From positions 1 through 19,300 of the forward strand of contig JACCQX010000071.1 of assembly GCA_013813905.1 (NCBI GenBank): a stretch of 19,300 nucleotides of DNA. The letters are read 5' to 3'. The stretch comes from Chloroflexota bacterium (GTDB lineage Bacteria > Chloroflexota > Limnocylindria > Limnocylindrales > CSP1-4). Positions 12,316-19,300 of the stretch are shown one piece after another (the stretch's first letter is position 1; each line of letters starts with the position of its first letter). The notes below the pieces were generated by a model. It had not been told where the DNA came from. It made no database searches and saw nothing but the letters and a program-made list of their open reading frames with translations. The position numbers and the translations under genes are program-made.

Positions 12316-12400
12316 CGCTGTCCACTTGACCGCGGACGGGATCGCCGTCCCTCGACACGCGATCGACCCGGCGTGCCGTCCACACGCGGAGGAGCCGGCG

Positions 12401-12430
12401 TTGACGCTCGAGTCGGAGAACGGGTACTAT
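12401..12430 (+). promoter_or_regulatory. Sigma-70-like promoter for rplU operon
   Basis: TTGACG at 12401-12406 and TACTAT at 12425-12430 are separated by 18 bases, matching five of six and four of six consensus positions. Transcription would start near 12437, giving a leader of about 90 bases before the rplU ATG. Position and direction fit the ribosomal protein operon. Confidence 0.65.
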
Positions 12431-12525
12431 CCCCTTTCGCGTCCTACGGGGATCCGCATGGCGCTGCGCCGTGCCCGCCCCCAGGTCGCTCTTACATGCC
12501 CATCAAGCGACATCCTCGGGGAACC

Positions 12526-13287
12526 ATGTACGCAGTCATCGAAACCGGCGGCAAGCAGTACCGCGTCGAGTTCGGCACGGAGATCGAGGTCGAGCATCTC
12601 GAGGTGGACGCCGGTCAGACCATCGATCTCGACCGCATCCTTCTGGTCGCCGACGGTGATCAGGCGACCATCGGCAGCCCGCTGGTCGAGGGCGCACTGG
12701 TGCGGGCTGATGTCGTGCGACAGGACCGCGGCGAGAAGCTCATCGTCTTCAAGTACAAGCCCAAGGCGCGGCGGCGCGTCAAGAAGGGTCATCGCCAGGA
12801 ACTGACGGTGCTGCGCATCTCCGAGATCAGCCTCGCTGGCCGAAGCGCCGCCGAGGATGCTGCCAAGGTGCGGTCCGATGAGCGACGCGCCCGTGAGGAG
12901 CGCGAGGCGGAAGCCTCCCGGCAGGCGGCCGCGGACCAGGCGCTCGCCGCCAAGCTGGCCGCCGATGCCGAGGCCCAGGCGAAGTCCGAGGCCGAGGCCG
13001 AGGCCACGGAGCCGGTCAGGAAGGGCCGCTCCCGGACCGGCAGGTCAGGATCCACGACAGCGTCGGCATCCGAGGCGACCGTGGAGACGGCAGAACCGGT
13101 CGCAGCCGAACACGCCGGGCCCGACTTGGAAGAGGCTCCGGCCGACTCCGACGAGACCCCGGCCGACCCGGAAGCCGCCCCGGGCGGCGCCGAACCCGCT
13201 GCGGCCGACGCCGCCCCCGACGCCGCCGTCGACGAAGCCGTCGCGGACAGCGCCGCGACTCCCGACGCATCCAGGAAGGACGAGTAG
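12526..13287 (+). CDS. rplU: 50S ribosomal protein bL21 with long C-terminal extension
   Basis: bL21 binds 23S rRNA in the large subunit. Residues 1-104 are a complete bL21: [14 protein letters not shown], the [15 protein letters not shown] segment and the basic [20 protein letters not shown] loop. The family is normally about 100-110 residues, but this protein has 253. The extra 148 residues comprise a charged Ala/Glu/Arg segment likely to be helical (about 106-162), a short basic stretch [11 protein letters not shown] (165-175), then an acidic Ala/Pro/Glu/Asp-rich, probably disordered tail. ATG 12526 is chosen because the protein then begins exactly as in other bL21, with GGGGA just upstream; an in-frame ATG at 12496 would add ten residues. 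The stop is four bases before the rpmA GTG. Promoter at 12401-12430. Confidence 0.95.
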   Translation: MYAVIETGGKQYRVEFGTEIEVEHLEVDAGQTIDLDRILLVADGDQATIGSPLVEGALVRADVVRQDRGEKLIVFKYKPKARRRVKKGHRQELTVLRISEISLAGRSAAEDAAKVRSDERRAREEREAEASRQAAADQALAAKLAADAEAQAKSEAEAEATEPVRKGRSRTGRSGSTTASASEATVETAEPVAAEHAGPDLEEAPADSDETPADPEAAPGGAEPAAADAAPDAAVDEAVADSAATPDASRKDE

Positions 13288-13291
13288 CAAA

Positions 13292-13573
13292 GTGGCACAC
13301 AAGAAGGCCGGCTCCAGCTCCAAGAACGGCCGCGACAGCGCCGGCCAACGGCTGGGCGTCAAGTGCGGCGACGGGCAGCTGGTGAGTGCCGGCTCGATCA
13401 TCGTCCGCCAGCGGGGCATGACCTTCCTGGCTGGGCAGGGCACTGGGCTGGGTCGCGACTACACGGTCTTCGCGACCGTCGCCGGCCGAGTCCGGTTCGA
13501 GCATGCCCGTCGAGACAAGAAGCGCATCCGCGTCGAGCAGGAAGCCGCCGAAACGATCGCCGCGGGCGCCTGA
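13292..13573 (+). CDS. rpmA: 50S ribosomal protein bL27
   Basis: bL27 lies near the peptidyl transferase centre, where its N-terminal tail contacts tRNA. The 93-residue protein starts from GTG 13292 and reads [20 protein letters not shown], the standard mature N-terminus, so no cleavable leader like that of Firmicutes bL27 is present. [11 protein letters not shown] and [19 protein letters not shown] are typical family segments; the C-terminal 20 residues are extra and charged. Because the start is GTG, it is easily missed or extended upstream by automated calling. It lies four bases after rplU and eight before rpmE. In many bacteria obgE follows rpmA; here rpmE does. Confidence 0.97.
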   Translation: MAHKKAGSSSKNGRDSAGQRLGVKCGDGQLVSAGSIIVRQRGMTFLAGQGTGLGRDYTVFATVAGRVRFEHARRDKKRIRVEQEAAETIAAGA

Positions 13574-13581
13574 GGAAGAAC

Positions 13582-13794
13582 ATGAAACCGGATATCCACC
13601 CCACGTACCACCAGGCGCAGGTCGTCTGCGGGTCGTGCCACATCACCTTCACCATCGGGTCCACGCAGCCCGAGCTGCGTGTCGACGTGTGCTCGAACTG
13701 CCACCCCTTCTTCACCGGCAAGCAGACCATCGTTGACACGGCGGGCCAGGTCGAGCGCTTCCAGAAGCGCCTCGAGCGCTCGACGCGGCTCTGA
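13582..13794 (+). CDS. rpmE: 50S ribosomal protein bL31, zinc-binding form
   Basis: bL31 bridges the ribosomal subunits at the central protuberance. The 70-residue protein begins [20 protein letters not shown] and has the four zinc-ligand cysteines of the C+ form, Cys16, Cys19, Cys37 and Cys40, followed by HPFFTGKQ, a family hallmark. ATG 13582 has GAGGAAG just upstream. C+ forms are typical under zinc sufficiency; a cysteine-less paralogue, if any, would be elsewhere. It is the third gene of the operon after rpmA. Confidence 0.97.
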   Translation: MKPDIHPTYHQAQVVCGSCHITFTIGSTQPELRVDVCSNCHPFFTGKQTIVDTAGQVERFQKRLERSTRL

Positions 13795-13800
13795 TCGCGC

Positions 13801-13843
13801 GGCCGTCACCGGTGAGCCTCTCGGCTCTCTCCTGACGACGGCC
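13801..13843 (+). other. Nested stem-loop between rpmE and the DUF1385 gene
   Basis: GGCCGTC (13801-13807) and GACGGCC (13837-13843) are exact reverse complements and enclose a second hairpin, GAGCC-TCTC-GGCTC at 13814-13827. It fills most of the 64-base gap and ends just before the GAGGAG ribosome site (13845-13850) of the next gene. No T-run follows. It may stabilise mRNA ends or tune expression between the ribosomal-protein and release-factor parts of the operon. Confidence 0.45.
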
Positions 13844-13858
13844 TGAGGAGCAGCTCCC

Positions 13859-14968
13859 ATGGCTCGATTCGCATACGGCGGCCAGGCCCTCATGGAGGGA
13901 GTGCTGATGCGCGGCCGGGATGCGATAGGCGTGGCGGTGCGGGGTCCGGACGGCCGCATCTTCGTGGCTCAGGAGCCTCTCGACAGCCTGCTTCATCGCA
14001 ATCGCTTCGCGCGCGCTCCCTTCTTTCGTGGACTCATCGTGCTCTACGAGACGCTCGTGGTGGGCACACGCTGGCTGATGCGCTCTGGTTCCATCGCGGC
14101 GGCGGGAGAGGGCGTGGCCATGGGCCGAGGCGCGGTCGCGCTGACCATGCTGTTCACGGTGGGCATAGCCGTCAGCCTCTTCACCATCCTGCCGCTGCTC
14201 CTCTCCCGCATGGGCACGGAGGCGGTCATCCCCGGTGGACAGGTGGTCATCCAGCACCTCGTGGAGGGCCTCATCCAGTCGGCCATCTTCGTGGGCTATC
14301 TCTTGTTGGTAAGCCGCTCGGCGGAGATCCGCCGCGTCTTCCAGTACCACGGCGCAGAGCACATGACCATCCACGCCCTGGAGCACGAGGATCCGTTGAC
14401 CATCGAGCGGATCCGCCGCTACCCCACGGCCCATCCGCGCTGCGGCACGGAGTTCCTGGTGGTCTTCATCATCGTCTCGATCATCCTGTTCAGCCTGCTG
14501 GCCGGGCACGATCTTTTGGTGACCATCGCGTCACGTATCGTGCTCATCCCGGTCATCGCCTCGGTCTCCTACGAGATCCTGCGCTGGGGCGCGCGGCGTC
14601 GCGAGAGCCGCTGGACTCGCTGGCTCTTCCTGCCCGGTATCTGGCTCCAGGGCATCACCACCAAGCAGCCCGACGACTCGATGATCGAGGTCGCCGTCGC
14701 TTCCATGCGCGAGGCGATGGCCGCCAACGGGGAAGAGCCGCCACCGGGCTCCTTCGATCCGCCGCGCGAGCCGGTGCCCGATCTTAAGACGTTCGCTGAT
14801 GACCAGGCTCGTGCCGGCGAGGGGAACCGTGGCGGTCCCGTGGAGGCCGAGGCATCCAGCGCGTCCCCCGTCGCGTCACCCGTTCCATCGCCTGCGCCCC
14901 TGCCCAGCGCGATGGTCGGCGGGGAAGCGGTCGAGCACCGCCAGGCGAGGGACCAGGCCCAGCGATGA
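13859..14968 (+). CDS. DUF1385 family membrane protein (YqhQ-like)
   Basis: The function of this family is not established. The 369-residue protein begins with the diagnostic [14 protein letters not shown], and has [13 protein letters not shown] (about 162-174) and HPRCGTEF (about 192-199), whose His, Glu and Cys residues are the family's most conserved. Four membrane segments are visible near 87-110, 133-155, 197-216 and 218-240. From about 285 a hydrophilic Pro/Ala/Glu-rich tail follows that is not part of the family core. ATG 13859 is supported by GAGGAG eight bases upstream. Its stop overlaps the prfA start (ATGA). DUF1385 genes next to rpmE, prfA and prmC are known from other bacteria such as Clostridia, so the context is conserved and suggests, but does not show, a link to translation or envelope. 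Confidence 0.9.
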   Translation: MARFAYGGQALMEGVLMRGRDAIGVAVRGPDGRIFVAQEPLDSLLHRNRFARAPFFRGLIVLYETLVVGTRWLMRSGSIAAAGEGVAMGRGAVALTMLFTVGIAVSLFTILPLLLSRMGTEAVIPGGQVVIQHLVEGLIQSAIFVGYLLLVSRSAEIRRVFQYHGAEHMTIHALEHEDPLTIERIRRYPTAHPRCGTEFLVVFIIVSIILFSLLAGHDLLVTIASRIVLIPVIASVSYEILRWGARRRESRWTRWLFLPGIWLQGITTKQPDDSMIEVAVASMREAMAANGEEPPPGSFDPPREPVPDLKTFADDQARAGEGNRGGPVEAEASSASPVASPVPSPAPLPSAMVGGEAVEHRQARDQAQR

Positions 14969-16056
14969 GCCTGGACGCACGGCTCGACGAGCTGGAGCGG
15001 CGCCTGGCGGAGGTCGAGGCGGAGTGGTCGCAGCCGGAGGTCGCCTCCGACCCCGAACGTAGCAAGCACCTGGGCCGCGAGCAGTCGCGGCTGGCGCCGG
15101 TGGTCGACAACGTGCGCCGCCTGCGAGAGGCGCAAGCGCAACTGGAAGGTGCCCGGCGGGATCGTGACGCGGAGCAGGATGCAGAGACCCGCGAGATGGC
15201 GCGCCAAATCGTGGCTGAGCTGGAGTCCGATGAAGCGCGGTTGACCGAGGAGCTGCGCCTTCAGCTGCTGCCCCGCGACCCCAATGACGACCGCAACGTC
15301 ATCATCGAGCTGCGGGCCGGGACGGGCGGCGAGGAGGCGGCACTCTTCGCGGCGGAACTCTTCCGCATGTATGGACGCTACGCTGACCGCCACGCGTGGA
15401 AGTGGCAACTGCTCTCAGCGCACGAAACGGACTCCGGGGGCATGCGCGAGGTGATCTTCGAGGTCCAGGGCGAGGGCGCCTACAGCCGCCTCAAGTACGA
15501 GGGCGGCGTGCACCGCGTGCAGCGGGTGCCCGAGACCGAGTCCAGTGGCCGTATCCACACCTCCACGGCCACGGTGGCCGTGCTGCCCGAGGCGGACGAG
15601 GTGGAGATCAAGATCGATGAGCGAGAGCTGCGCATCGACATCTACCGCTCGTCGGGCCCCGGCGGGCAGAGTGTGAACACCACCGACTCGGCCGTTCGCA
15701 TCACCCATCTGCCCAGCGGCCTGGTCGTGGCCATCCAGGATGAGAAGAGCCAGCACAAGAACAAGGCCAAGGCCATGGCCGTGCTGCGGGCCCGACTGCT
15801 GGAGCTGGAGCAGCGCAAGGCGCATGACGCGGAGGCGGCCGAGCGCTTGAGCATGGTTGGATCGGCTGAGCGCTCCGAGAAGATCCGCACTTACAACTTC
15901 CCCCAGGACCGCGTCACCGATCACCGCATCGGCATGGATCTGCACAACCTGCCGCAGGTGCTGGATGGCGACCTGGACCGGCTCCTGGACGCGCTCATCC
16001 AGACCGACCAGGCGGAGCTGCTGGCCACCATCGAGCAGGATGGTCCAAGCGCGTGA
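14965..16056 (+). CDS. prfA: Peptide chain release factor 1
   Basis: RF1 recognises UAA and UAG in the ribosomal A site and triggers peptide release. The 363-residue protein has an N-terminal helical domain (about 1-100), [11 protein letters not shown], the codon-recognition PxT motif as Pro189-Glu190-Thr191 in [13 protein letters not shown] (RF2 would have SPF), and the catalytic GGQ at 233-235 in [16 protein letters not shown]. The C-terminal part contains [12 protein letters not shown], also typical. The start at 14965 lies in an ATGA overlap with the DUF1385 gene, and the stop in a GTGA overlap with the glucosidase gene. PrmC, encoded two genes downstream, is the family known to methylate the GGQ glutamine. 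Confidence 0.98.
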   Translation: MSLDARLDELERRLAEVEAEWSQPEVASDPERSKHLGREQSRLAPVVDNVRRLREAQAQLEGARRDRDAEQDAETREMARQIVAELESDEARLTEELRLQLLPRDPNDDRNVIIELRAGTGGEEAALFAAELFRMYGRYADRHAWKWQLLSAHETDSGGMREVIFEVQGEGAYSRLKYEGGVHRVQRVPETESSGRIHTSTATVAVLPEADEVEIKIDERELRIDIYRSSGPGGQSVNTTDSAVRITHLPSGLVVAIQDEKSQHKNKAKAMAVLRARLLELEQRKAHDAEAAERLSMVGSAERSEKIRTYNFPQDRVTDHRIGMDLHNLPQVLDGDLDRLLDALIQTDQAELLATIEQDGPSA

Positions 16057-18416
16057 CCGGGGCGGCGCTCGACCCCATCGATCAGGGCGACCCTCACGGC
16101 CGCAACGAGGCCGGCGAACGGCGCGACCCGTACGATCCGCTCGACCCTTCCGTGGCGGCCCCGCCCGGCATCGCAGCCGTGGCGCGCGCCACCGACCTGA
16201 CCGGCGTGCTCGTGCTCAAGCACGATTCACTGTTCCTGCTCACCGACTCCTTCGGGGATGTCCATCCGGACAGCCGCGGCCTGGGCCTCTATGCGGGGGA
16301 CACGCGGGTGCTCTCGCACTACGAGCTGCGCATCAACGGGGCGCGGCCGGTGGTGCTGCGCGCCGGCAGCGCCGCTTCGTACGGCAGCACTATCCAGCTC
16401 ACCAACCCCGACTTCCTGCGTGACCCGGGCGACAAGGTGGACCCGGAGGTGGTGCTGCGGCGCCAGTCCCTGGGCGTGGTGCGCGAGCGGCTCGTGTCCG
16501 AGGGTTTCGGGGAGCGCATCCGCATCGACAACTTCACGACTCACCCTGAGCGCTGTAGCCTGACCCTCCGGATGGACGCGGATTTCGCCGACATCTTCGA
16601 GGTTCGCGGCGTCATCCGGCCCGAACGTGGGCGGCGGACGGCGGACACGGCACAGGGCGACTCGGTCGCCTTCAGTTACCTGGGTCTGGACGGCCGGAGA
16701 CGCCGTACGCGGCTGCGCTTCTCCGAGCCGATCCGTGTGGTGCCCGCATCGATGAGCGTGCAAGAAGTCGACGCGTGCCTCCGAGGAGACGGCACCTGGC
16801 CCGAGGTAAAGCCCACCCCGGATGCGGCCGGGCAGGTCCTGCTGGTCTTCGACTGGACGCTGGCGCCCGGCGGTCACCGCGTCCTGGACGTGACGGTCAG
16901 AACGGAGAGCGAGGACGAGGCAGCTTCCCGAGCAGTCGACCACGGCCCGCGGCCGGTCCTGGGCGAGGCGGCCGAAGCAGCACACCGCGCCTGGTCCAGC
17001 GGCTCCGCGGCGGTCAGCACGCCCCACGTCTTCGCCGATCGAGCATTCCGCCGCGCACTCTCCGATCTGCGCCTGCTGGTCAACAGCGGTCCCGGACCTG
17101 ATGAGCGCTACGTCGCCGCCGGCGTGCCCTGGTTCAGCTGCCTCTTCGGGCGTGACGCCATCATCACCGCGCTCCAATTGCTGACGGTACGGCCGCAGGT
17201 AGCCCGTGAGGCGCTGAGCGTCCTGGCGCGGCTCCAGGCCACGGAGATCGACGACTGGCGCGATGCGCAGCCGGGCAAGATCCTCCACGAGCTGCGCACC
17301 GGTGAGCTGGCGGCAGCCGGAGAGATCCCGCACACGCCCTACTACGGCTCGGTGGACTCGACGCCGCTCTGGCTGATGCTGCTTGGCGCGTACCAGCGCT
17401 GGACCGGCGACGACGCCCTCGTCGATCGGTTGTGGCCCAACGCGCTGGCGGCGATGGCCTGGATCGAGTCGTACGGCGACATGGACGGCGACGGCTTCGT
17501 GGAATACCAGCGGCACTCCAGTCGCGGCCTCATCAACCAGGGCTGGAAGGACTCGGCCGACGCCAACCGCCACCGTGACGGCACGCTCGCGCAGGCTCCC
17601 TTGGCCTTGGTGGAGGTTCAGGCGTACGTCTACCGGGCCCGGCGCGAGCTCGCCCGCCTGGCTCGATCGCGGGGTGAGTCGGACCTGGCCCACCGGCAGG
17701 ACCGAGCCGCGACGGAGCTGGCTGCGGCCATCGAGTCCCGCTTCTGGATGGAGGACGCCGGCACCTATGCCATGGCCCTGGATGCCGGCAAGGAGCAGGT
17801 CGACGCCGTGGCCTCCAATGCCGGCCACGTGCTCTGGTGCGGTGCCGCCTCACCGGCCCATGCGCGACGCGTGGCCGAATCGCTGCTGGGACCGGGACTG
17901 TGGAGCGGCTGGGGCATCCGCACGCTCTCCGCGGAGATGGCCGGCTACAACCCCATCGGCTACCACCTGGGCACGGTCTGGCCGCACGACAACGCCATCG
18001 CCGCGGCGGGCCTCTTCCGCTACGGCCTGAACGCCGAAGCGGCCAGGGTCACGGGCGCCATGATCGAGGCCACCGTCTACTTCCGGGACTCACGCCTGCC
18101 CGAGCTGTTCTGCGGCTTCGACCGCACGCGGTCCGCATACCCCGTGCCCTACCCCGTGGCCTGCTCGCCCCAGGCCTGGGCCGCCGGATCCCTCTTCCAT
18201 CTGCTGGGCTCGATGCTCGGCCTGGAGCCGGACGCGAACAAGGGCGAGCTGGTGCTGCACGCCCCGACCCTGCCTGACTACCTCCCCGAGGTGAGGCTGG
18301 AGAACCTGCGCGTGGGCGAGACCGTGGTGGATCTGCTCATCAAGCGCAGCGACGGCTCGGCCGGCGTGGAGGTGCTGCACCGAACCGGCGATCTCTCGGT
18401 CGTCGTGCGGCTGTGA
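16053..18416 (+). CDS. Glycogen-debranching-type amylo-alpha-1,6-glucosidase
   Basis: Proteins of this type hydrolyse alpha-glucosidic bonds, commonly annotated as the amylo-alpha-1,6-glucosidase step of glycogen breakdown; the exact substrate is inferred. The 787-residue protein has an N-terminal beta-rich domain ([36 protein letters not shown]; about residues 48-105 and on) and a C-terminal six-hairpin (alpha/alpha)6 barrel. Barrel motifs are [11 protein letters not shown] (Gly366-Arg367-Asp368), [15 protein letters not shown] (Trp498 to Ser501) and GTVWPHDN (641-647), which hold the acidic and aromatic active-site residues of this clan. No signal peptide is seen, so it is probably cytoplasmic. 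The start is GTG 16053, in a GTGA overlap with the prfA stop; the stop forms a GTGA overlap with prmC. Its place between prfA and prmC is unusual. Confidence 0.9.
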   Translation: MTGAALDPIDQGDPHGRNEAGERRDPYDPLDPSVAAPPGIAAVARATDLTGVLVLKHDSLFLLTDSFGDVHPDSRGLGLYAGDTRVLSHYELRINGARPVVLRAGSAASYGSTIQLTNPDFLRDPGDKVDPEVVLRRQSLGVVRERLVSEGFGERIRIDNFTTHPERCSLTLRMDADFADIFEVRGVIRPERGRRTADTAQGDSVAFSYLGLDGRRRRTRLRFSEPIRVVPASMSVQEVDACLRGDGTWPEVKPTPDAAGQVLLVFDWTLAPGGHRVLDVTVRTESEDEAASRAVDHGPRPVLGEAAEAAHRAWSSGSAAVSTPHVFADRAFRRALSDLRLLVNSGPGPDERYVAAGVPWFSCLFGRDAIITALQLLTVRPQVAREALSVLARLQATEIDDWRDAQPGKILHELRTGELAAAGEIPHTPYYGSVDSTPLWLMLLGAYQRWTGDDALVDRLWPNALAAMAWIESYGDMDGDGFVEYQRHSSRGLINQGWKDSADANRHRDGTLAQAPLALVEVQAYVYRARRELARLARSRGESDLAHRQDRAATELAAAIESRFWMEDAGTYAMALDAGKEQVDAVASNAGHVLWCGAASPAHARRVAESLLGPGLWSGWGIRTLSAEMAGYNPIGYHLGTVWPHDNAIAAAGLFRYGLNAEAARVTGAMIEATVYFRDSRLPELFCGFDRTRSAYPVPYPVACSPQAWAAGSLFHLLGSMLGLEPDANKGELVLHAPTLPDYLPEVRLENLRVGETVVDLLIKRSDGSAGVEVLHRTGDLSVVVRL

Positions 18417-19300
18417 GCTGGTCAGCCTCGACCGATACGACGGTGGGGGCCCTACTGCGCACGGCGACGGAGCACCTCCGCGCGGCCGGTTCGGAAAGCG
18501 CGCGGCTGGATGCGGAGCTGCTGCTGGGGCACGCTCTGGACGTCCAGCGCACTACCGTGTTGGCACATCCGGAAGTCGCCTTGAGCGAGGATCGCCGTGC
18601 TGCCTATGCCGCGCTCATCGAGCGGCGCGCGGACGGTGAGCCGGTGGCCTACATCCGGGGGCTCAAGGAGTTCTACGGCCTGGCCTTCGCCGTAGACCCG
18701 CGCGCCCTGATCCCGCGGCCGGAGACGGAGCGCCTGGTGGAGCTGGCTCTGGACCACGCCCGCCAGATGCTCACCAGCGCTCCCCGCGCGTCGGCTGCGC
18801 CACCGCTGCGCATCTGGGACGTGGGCACGGGCAGCGGTGCCATCGCCGTCGCCCTCGCGGTCGAGTCCCGGCGCCGGGGCTATGGCGAAGCCTTCGCCAT
18901 CACTGCCACGGATCGCGCCCCGGGGGCCCTGAGCCTGGCCCTGGAGAACGCCGTGGCACACGGCGTGGCCGACACCATCGACTTCAAGGCGGGCGATCTG
19001 CTGGCGATCCCGGATGCCCCGCTTCCGACGGACCTGATCGTGGCCAACCTGCCCTACATCCCCTCGGCGGATGTGCCCCTGCTGCCGGTCGCCGCCAGCT
19101 TCGAACCGGTCGAGGCACTGGATGGGGGAGCCGATGGGCTGCAGCTCTTCCGCCGGCTGTTGGCACAGCTGCCGGCCGCCCTGAGCCCCCTCGGCGCGGC
19201 ACTGGTGGAGATCGGCGCCGACCAGGCGGGCGCCGCCGTCGACGCTGCCGCCGCCGCGCTGCGGGGCTGGCTCGCCTCCATCGAGACGGATCTGGGCGGC
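18413..19300 (+). CDS. prmC: Release factor glutamine methyltransferase PrmC (cut by window edge)
   Basis: PrmC uses S-adenosylmethionine to methylate the GGQ glutamine of RF1 and RF2. The first 296 codons are present. The N-terminal helical domain (about 1-80) includes SARLDAELLLGHAL; the characteristic LIPRPETE is at 99-106, the SAM-binding DVGTGSGAIAVALA begins at Asp136, and the catalytic motif, usually NPPY, is NLPY at 212-215 in VANLPYIPS. A roughly ten-residue insert precedes the SAM motif. The start is GTG 18413, overlapping the glucosidase stop (GTGA); it leaves a normal N-terminus. The protein should end shortly beyond the window. Family is clear from motif order and from prfA nearby. 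Confidence 0.94.
   Translation, partial: MSWSASTDTTVGALLRTATEHLRAAGSESARLDAELLLGHALDVQRTTVLAHPEVALSEDRRAAYAALIERRADGEPVAYIRGLKEFYGLAFAVDPRALIPRPETERLVELALDHARQMLTSAPRASAAPPLRIWDVGTGSGAIAVALAVESRRRGYGEAFAITATDRAPGALSLALENAVAHGVADTIDFKAGDLLAIPDAPLPTDLIVANLPYIPSADVPLLPVAASFEPVEALDGGADGLQLFRRLLAQLPAALSPLGAALVEIGADQAGAAVDAAAAALRGWLASIETDLGG

Larger units (their letters stand above)
12035..12525. other. Structured non-coding region upstream of rplU
   Basis: This 491-base gap follows the kinase gene and precedes rplU. It contains three hairpin-forming stretches, an imperfect direct repeat and a sigma-70-like promoter at 12401-12430, itemised separately. Open frames crossing it (for example plus 12044-12304) lack protein-like composition and recognisable motifs. 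I see no tRNA T-arm signature and no riboswitch core that I can name. Confidence 0.6.

Noticed and set aside
12278..12330. Cobalamin-riboswitch-like GTCACTG and GGGAGACAG words upstream of rplU
   Set aside because: The conserved elements are in the wrong order and incomplete, and the downstream operon is not B12-related.

Overview
The window is a high-GC chromosomal segment made almost entirely of housekeeping genes. The gene sets and protein sequences (parA-parB-gyrB run, mreD-PBP2-rodA, rplU-rpmA-rpmE-DUF1385-prfA-prmC, GTG starts, four-base start/stop overlaps) fit a free-living high-GC bacterium. I lean to Chloroflexota, but this is inference from family resemblance; no rRNA or other phylogenetic marker was searched. 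No phage, transposon, CRISPR or tRNA gene is visible.

Region 1 (1-5364, minus strand) is one tightly packed operon read as parA, parB, gyrB, an AlkD-type DNA glycosylase, gyrA (cut by the window edge). Every junction overlaps: ATGA, ATGA, about 11 bases, GTGA. It joins chromosome segregation, supercoiling and alkylation repair in one transcript. GyrA carries Leu at residue 83, the classic quinolone-resistance position.

Region 2 (5365-5790) is a divergent intergenic region with two parS-like ParB sites. Their 14-base cores are exact reverse complements, 32 bases apart centre to centre. Rightwards from it run mreD, mrdA (PBP2) and rodA (5791-9424), the peptidoglycan elongation set, without mreB or mreC beside them.

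Region 3 (9462-12525) is accessory in character. It has an AI-2E-family membrane protein on the minus strand, preceded by a small four-cysteine zinc-ribbon gene that is readable only if one base is dropped from a GGGG run. On the plus strand follow a uridine-kinase-like P-loop kinase and about 490 bases of non-coding DNA with several hairpins, an imperfect direct repeat and a good promoter for the next operon.

Region 4 (12526-19300, plus strand) is a translation operon: rplU (bL21 with a 148-residue low-complexity tail), rpmA, rpmE, a DUF1385 membrane protein, prfA (RF1), a glycogen-debranching-type glucosidase, and prmC, the methyltransferase that modifies RF1 (cut by the window edge). The last four genes are chained by ATGA, GTGA and GTGA overlaps, so a carbohydrate enzyme sits translationally coupled between RF1 and its modifying enzyme.

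I did not find a clearly new multi-gene system. The observations most worth following are the paired inverted parS sites, the alkD insertion in the gyrase operon, GyrA Leu83, the frameshifted zinc-ribbon gene, the bL21 tail, the debranching enzyme between prfA and prmC, and the structured region upstream of rplU.
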